A DNA stretch of 64,000 bases from contig OZ244209.1 in NCBI GenBank assembly GCA_965216885.1, positions 930,001 through 994,000 on the forward strand, in the 5' to 3' direction. The stretch comes from CAYNJG01 sp965216885 (lineage in GTDB: Bacteria > Planctomycetota > Planctomycetia > Pirellulales > Pirellulaceae). Position numbers and translations under genes: made by a program. Positions 60,423-64,000 of this stretch are shown in pieces. The notes under the pieces were generated by a model. The model was not told the DNA's origin, searched no databases, and saw only the letters and a program-made list of their open reading frames with translations. The stretch's first letter is position 1. Every line of letters starts with the position of its first letter.

Positions 60423-61943
60423 ATGAAGTTTAAAATGCCAGCCTTCGCTCAAACCGCAATGAGCCGGCTACCGGAAAAGTATCGCGCGGGTGTATTCAGT
60501 CTCGGCTGGTCCGGCTTGGGCCAAGTGATGGGGCTGGTCGTCAAGTTGGGCAGCACGCTGATCCTGACTCGGATGCTTGCGCCGGAGGCCTACGGGATTC
60601 TTGGCACGGCGATGGCCGTCCTGACAACGCTGGAATGGTTGTCTGATCTGGGGATTCATCCGGCATTGATTCGGCACCCCAAGGGTGACCAGAAAGAATT
60701 CCTGCTGACCGGCTGGGTGATGGGACTCGGGCGTGGCACGTTGCTCTCGGTTGCCGCTGCGCTTGCGGCCTGGCCATTGGCCGATTTCTACGGTGAGCCG
60801 ACGTTGCTGGGCGTGTTGCTGGTTTTGGCCGCCCGGCCATTTCTGTTTGCAATCCGCAGCCCGGCGTTTCCGATGTTGCGGCGAAACCTTGATTATCGAT
60901 CGATCTTCTTTGACGAGATCACGCAAGCGGTAGTTGGAACTGCTTGTAGTATCGCGATGGCATTCGTCTTCCAAAGTGTCTGGGCGATTGTACTGGGGAC
61001 GATGGCGGGCGCCGTGACTTCCGTGTTGCTGTCGTACGTTCTGGCACCGATGCGACCTGGATTTGCCTGGAATCGCGAAGCCGTCAAAGGTATCTACGAT
61101 CTGGGCCACCAGGTCTTTGTCAATACACTCATTATGGCCGCGTGGTTGAACCTCGATCGGCTGCTGGGGCTGAAGCTGCTCAGTCCTGCCGACATGGGGC
61201 TCTATGCGATCGCCTTCAATCTGTCTGCGGTGATGGAAGGACTCGTCACGCGAATGTGCGACGTTTACTTCTCGATGCTCGCCCGCGAAGAGTCCGAGGA
61301 GGCACAGCATGCGTGGCACAGAAAGATCATGTCGCAAGTTGCTCATTGGGGAATGCCTTTGGGAGCACTTGCCGTGCTGGCCGCACCCTTTGCTATATGG
61401 ATTCTCTATGATCCACGCTACGACGGAGCCGGGATTATATTTTCGATCCTCGTTGGTCGATTGATGGTACGGACCGTGGGGCAACTGCAATTTCAGTACT
61501 TGCTGGCGCTGGCCCAGGTGCGACTGGCGACCTACGCCTACCTCGTCGCCGTCGTGGTTCAGATCGCGTTGTTCTTTCCCATGGTTGGTCGATTTGGCGT
61601 CGCGGGAATGGCAACCACGGTGCTGCTTTCCACGGTCGCGTTGACCCTCACGCAATCAATCCTGTTGCAGCGACGGGTTGGATCCGGAATGGGTGCTTTC
61701 GGTGCGACGGTCGGTTGGGCAGTCGCGGGAATCTGCTGTGCGTTCGTTGTGTATGGCTTGCCGTTGACCAGCATGAAAATGAACGCGGACGAACAGGTTG
61801 CGGCGATTGTGGTGACCGATTCCGGGGCGGCTTTTGAGACGCCTGCTGGGTCGCCCGTTGGGAACGGAACTGCAGAGGCGGCGATGGAGCAGGTGAGCAA
61901 CGATTCGCAAAGCGACGCATCGGCGACGGGAGGCGGTCCGTGA
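60423..61943 (+). CDS. Oligosaccharide flippase, Wzx-like, second copy
   Basis: 506 residues with about 12-14 transmembrane helices (polysaccharide biosynthesis protein family). GVFSLGWSGLGQVMGLVVKLGSTLILTRMLAPEAYGILGTAMAVLTTLEWLSDLGIHPALIRHP is a hallmark of this subfamily of lipopolysaccharide/EPS flippases. The ATG at 60423 is taken; the ribosome site is weak. The C-terminal 55 residues are Ala/Asp/Glu-rich and non-membrane. The stop overlaps the following GT4's GTG start (GTGA), so they are coupled. Confidence 0.9.
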   Translation: MKFKMPAFAQTAMSRLPEKYRAGVFSLGWSGLGQVMGLVVKLGSTLILTRMLAPEAYGILGTAMAVLTTLEWLSDLGIHPALIRHPKGDQKEFLLTGWVMGLGRGTLLSVAAALAAWPLADFYGEPTLLGVLLVLAARPFLFAIRSPAFPMLRRNLDYRSIFFDEITQAVVGTACSIAMAFVFQSVWAIVLGTMAGAVTSVLLSYVLAPMRPGFAWNREAVKGIYDLGHQVFVNTLIMAAWLNLDRLLGLKLLSPADMGLYAIAFNLSAVMEGLVTRMCDVYFSMLAREESEEAQHAWHRKIMSQVAHWGMPLGALAVLAAPFAIWILYDPRYDGAGIIFSILVGRLMVRTVGQLQFQYLLALAQVRLATYAYLVAVVVQIALFFPMVGRFGVAGMATTVLLSTVALTLTQSILLQRRVGSGMGAFGATVGWAVAGICCAFVVYGLPLTSMKMNADEQVAAIVVTDSGAAFETPAGSPVGNGTAEAAMEQVSNDSQSDASATGGGP

Positions 61944-63211
61944 GAATTCTCTACAGCCACTATCTGACCGAGCCGAATCATCCGGCGGTTCGCATGGTCG
62001 AATCGATCGCGGCCCAGCTGCGGACGACGGGTGATACAGTCCATGTTCACGCCAGCGACCGCAACTTCGCATCGGTTCCTCTGTCGAAACTCACGGCGGA
62101 CGCGGCGACGACGGCGCGTCAGTCAGGACAGTCAGTGCTGGGCAAAGTCAAGCGTCGCGCCTGGTTCCTGAAACGGATGGCCCAGAACTACAGACGGCTC
62201 ACCTGGGATCGCCTGGCGATTCAACAATTCAGGCCGGACATTGTGTTGGCTCGACAGGATGCCTATTGCTGGTCCGTCGTGAAGGCTGCCACGGAAGCAG
62301 GCATTCCTTGCGTGACGTACGCCGACGCGCCGGTTGCCTATGAGTCACGGCTCTTCAACGATACAGGCCGCTGGCATCCTTCCGGCGTGGTTGAAAAGAT
62401 TGAGCGTTGGGGCCTTCAGCAGAGCGACGCGGTGATCACGGTTAGCCATCCGGCAGCGCGTCGGCTTGAGAAATACAACCTGTCGATTCCCGTCACGGTG
62501 AATCCGAATGGCATCGATCCGGATGACTATCCCGAAATGTCCGTTGAGCGTCGCGAGCGATTGCGTCGTGAGATTGGTATTCAGAATCGGGTGGTCGTTG
62601 GATTTCAGGGTTCGTTCCGTGCGTTCCATGGTATCGAGCGACTTCGGGAGTTGATTCATTGGACGCAGAATCGCGACGACGTGTCCTGGCTGCTGGTGGG
62701 CGACGGTCCCGAGCGGGCGCAACTGGAAGCGTCGCTGCCGGGCTCGGTGGATGTCGTCTCATTAGGAAGGCGAGATCCAGCAGAGATGGGCCAGTGGCTT
62801 TCGCTGATGGATATCGCCGTTGCGCCGCACGCTCAGCTCGACGGTGACTTCTATTTCTGCCCTCTGAAGATTATTGAGTATGCCGCCAGCGGATGCGCGT
62901 CGGTGGCCAGCAACCAGGGCGACATTCCCGTTCTGCTGGCGAATGGTCGAGCTGGTGAGATTGTCGCGGATGATCGACTGGAGTCGTGGACGGGGGCGTT
63001 GGAGACACTCATTGAAAACGACGACTATCGGTCGGCGTTTGGAGACTGCGCACGACGACACGTTCACGAGACGTTGACGTGGCGACACACGGCCGACCGG
63101 GTACGCAAAGTACTACGCGGTGTCATGGATTCCACTTCAGGGTCGATGGCACGGGAGGCAGCGAAGGAACGATCGGCGGTCCCGACGGAGAACAGCCAAT
63201 CCGCTGGATAG
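61940..63211 (+). CDS. Glycosyltransferase, GT4-like
   Basis: 423 residues from GTG with GGGAGG before it. RILYSHYLTEPNHPAVRMVESIAAQLRTTGDTVHVH, PDIVLARQDAYCWSV, TVSHPAARRLEKYNLSIPVTVNPNGIDPDDY, VGFQGSFRAFHGIERLREL, VGDGPERAQLEASL and FYFCPLKIIEYAASGCASVASNQGDIPVLL. In the last motif the acidic residue before PLK is replaced by a Cys, while E of the second EX7E position is kept (KIIEYAAS). Position between the flippase and STAS genes. Donor unknown. Confidence 0.88.
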   Translation: MRILYSHYLTEPNHPAVRMVESIAAQLRTTGDTVHVHASDRNFASVPLSKLTADAATTARQSGQSVLGKVKRRAWFLKRMAQNYRRLTWDRLAIQQFRPDIVLARQDAYCWSVVKAATEAGIPCVTYADAPVAYESRLFNDTGRWHPSGVVEKIERWGLQQSDAVITVSHPAARRLEKYNLSIPVTVNPNGIDPDDYPEMSVERRERLRREIGIQNRVVVGFQGSFRAFHGIERLRELIHWTQNRDDVSWLLVGDGPERAQLEASLPGSVDVVSLGRRDPAEMGQWLSLMDIAVAPHAQLDGDFYFCPLKIIEYAASGCASVASNQGDIPVLLANGRAGEIVADDRLESWTGALETLIENDDYRSAFGDCARRHVHETLTWRHTADRVRKVLRGVMDSTSGSMAREAAKERSAVPTENSQSAG

Positions 63212-63215
63212 AGCT

Positions 63216-63635
63216 ATGCAAGGTTTGAGCGAAACCAACCGAAATGGCTTCCGCGTTCTTCGTATCGAAGAAGAGCGGCTGGACGCGGCTCTGGCTGACG
63301 GGCTGCGCCAATCCATCCTGGGGAAGATTCAGTCAGACGACCGCATCGTGATCGATTGCGAACGCGTGGAGTTTATTGATTCGCTGGGCATTGGACTGTT
63401 GCAGGAAATCCAGCAACGCGTCGGTCGGCCGGATTTCGGGTTGTTGAACGTTTCGTTGCGACTGGCTCGCTGTCTGGGACGGATACCTTCCCCGTATCAA
63501 CCCCGCAGGCTGGCAGACGACTTCGTGACCGAAATTGTGGATGACTACGACGTCGAAGTGGGTGCCTTTGAGGCTGCTTTGGATACCGACGAGAACGACA
63601 GCGACGAGGAGAGGGTTACCGGCGCAAAGGCATAG
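63216..63635 (+). CDS. STAS-domain protein with acidic tail
   Basis: 139 residues. LRIEEERLDAALADGLRQSILGKIQSDDRIVIDCERVEFIDSLGIGLLQEIQQRVG is a STAS domain with the phosphorylatable Ser at 56 (DSLGIG). The last 35 residues are acidic (DTDENDSDEE) and not part of the family core. It is the second STAS protein in the window (the other is at 25940) and lies two bases from the Wzz-like gene start. It may act as a second target of the RsbW-like protein or as a component of its own switch; there is no nearby kinase gene. Confidence 0.82.
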   Translation: MQGLSETNRNGFRVLRIEEERLDAALADGLRQSILGKIQSDDRIVIDCERVEFIDSLGIGLLQEIQQRVGRPDFGLLNVSLRLARCLGRIPSPYQPRRLADDFVTEIVDDYDVEVGAFEAALDTDENDSDEERVTGAKA

Positions 63636-63636
63636 C

Positions 63637-64000
63637 ATGAACACCACGACCGCGGACACCAGAAATCCGGCCCTCGATCCGGATGTAGGGAAGCCCCAGA
63701 AGCTCAATCCCAAGTTGCTGCTTCGAGTGCTATGGTCGATGCTGCGCCGTCGCTGGTTGCTACTGGGGTTCGCTGCAGTCATCGCGCTGGTTGCGGGAGC
63801 GCTTGGTTCCAAGCCGCTGACGGAAAAGGTCTGGAAAGCTACGGCTTTGCTGCTGTATACACCGCCGAAAGTTCCTGACGAAATTGGCACGATCGCCAAG
63901 TCGGTCGAGCTGGCAAACATGAGCGGGTTCGTGACTTCGCGACCCGTCCTGACGAAAGTCAACGATGCGTTGGGCGGCACGTTTCCCGTTCCCATTCTGG
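63637..64000 (+). CDS. Wzz-like polysaccharide co-polymerase, N-terminal part
   Basis: First 121 codons; continues beyond the window. A polar N-terminus leads to one transmembrane helix (about 45-62, LLLGFAAVIALVAGALG) and a periplasmic start KATALLLYTPPKVPDEIGTIAKSVELANMSGFVTSRPVLTKV, the outline of a Wzz/PCP chain-length determinant. It starts two bases after the STAS gene. Whether a C-terminal kinase domain follows cannot be seen here. Confidence 0.8.
   Translation, partial: MNTTTADTRNPALDPDVGKPQKLNPKLLLRVLWSMLRRRWLLLGFAAVIALVAGALGSKPLTEKVWKATALLLYTPPKVPDEIGTIAKSVELANMSGFVTSRPVLTKVNDALGGTFPVPIL

Noticed and set aside
1..64000. CRISPR arrays, tRNA and rRNA genes, intact transposases, phage attachment sites
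   Set aside because: Searched by eye for repeats with regular spacers, T-loop motifs and transposase catalytic motifs; none was convincing.

Overview
The window looks like chromosomal DNA of a planctomycete, most likely a marine or aquatic member near Pirellulales/Planctomycetales. The reasons are a DUF1559-type prepilin start, four PEP-CTERM proteins (two with EF-hand/dockerin-like repeats), a Cys-type sulfatase, J-domain membrane proteins and a very large exopolysaccharide locus. No rRNA, tRNA, CRISPR array or intact insertion sequence was seen.

Region 1 (1-15.7 kb) is a mosaic of envelope, secreted and housekeeping genes. It holds a prepilin (cut by the window edge), PEP-CTERM proteins, a moaC + polyprenyl-diphosphate synthase pair, an SPFH/band-7 protein, a TadE-like protein with a poly-glycine tract, a leishmanolysin-like metalloprotease with a PEP-CTERM tail, two paralogous J-domain membrane proteins around a 2-kb decayed block, a sulfatase and tcdA.

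Region 2 (15.7-64 kb) is almost entirely polysaccharide biosynthesis and its control. A minus-strand operon (19.8-15.7 kb) carries three glycosyltransferases and a VanZ-like protein. A plus-strand run (20.3-30.0 kb) carries a TolC-like protein, an initiating sugar transferase, an unusual nucleotidyltransferase/beta-helix/sugar-transferase fusion, an RsbW-like + STAS partner-switch pair, a metallophosphoesterase, a GT2 enzyme and rmlD. At 30.1-35.0 kb sits a signalling island: H-NOX heme sensor, histidine kinase and REC-HDOD regulator on the minus strand, divergent from a sigma54-type response regulator and an HPt protein. Polysaccharide genes resume at 35.2 kb: a second initiating transferase, GT4, a Wzz-like and a Wza-like protein, a flippase, a sulfotransferase, a ligase/polymerase and another GT4.

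Seven minus-strand genes at 55.7-46.2 kb supply precursors: glycogen phosphorylase, UDP-glucose dehydrogenase, rmlB, rmlC, UDP-xylose synthase, a CBS-regulated pyrophosphatase and rmlA. From 56.1 kb a second assembly set follows (two GT4s, ligase/polymerase, flippase, GT4, STAS, Wzz-like protein cut by the window end).

Taken together, the locus probably makes one or two polymers containing rhamnose and glucuronate/xylose, possibly sulfated. Glucose-1-phosphate from glycogen can feed dTDP-rhamnose and UDP-sugar synthesis, the pyrophosphatase would pull the thymidylyltransferase reaction, and assembly may be controlled by a heme-based gas/redox sensor and a STAS partner-switch.
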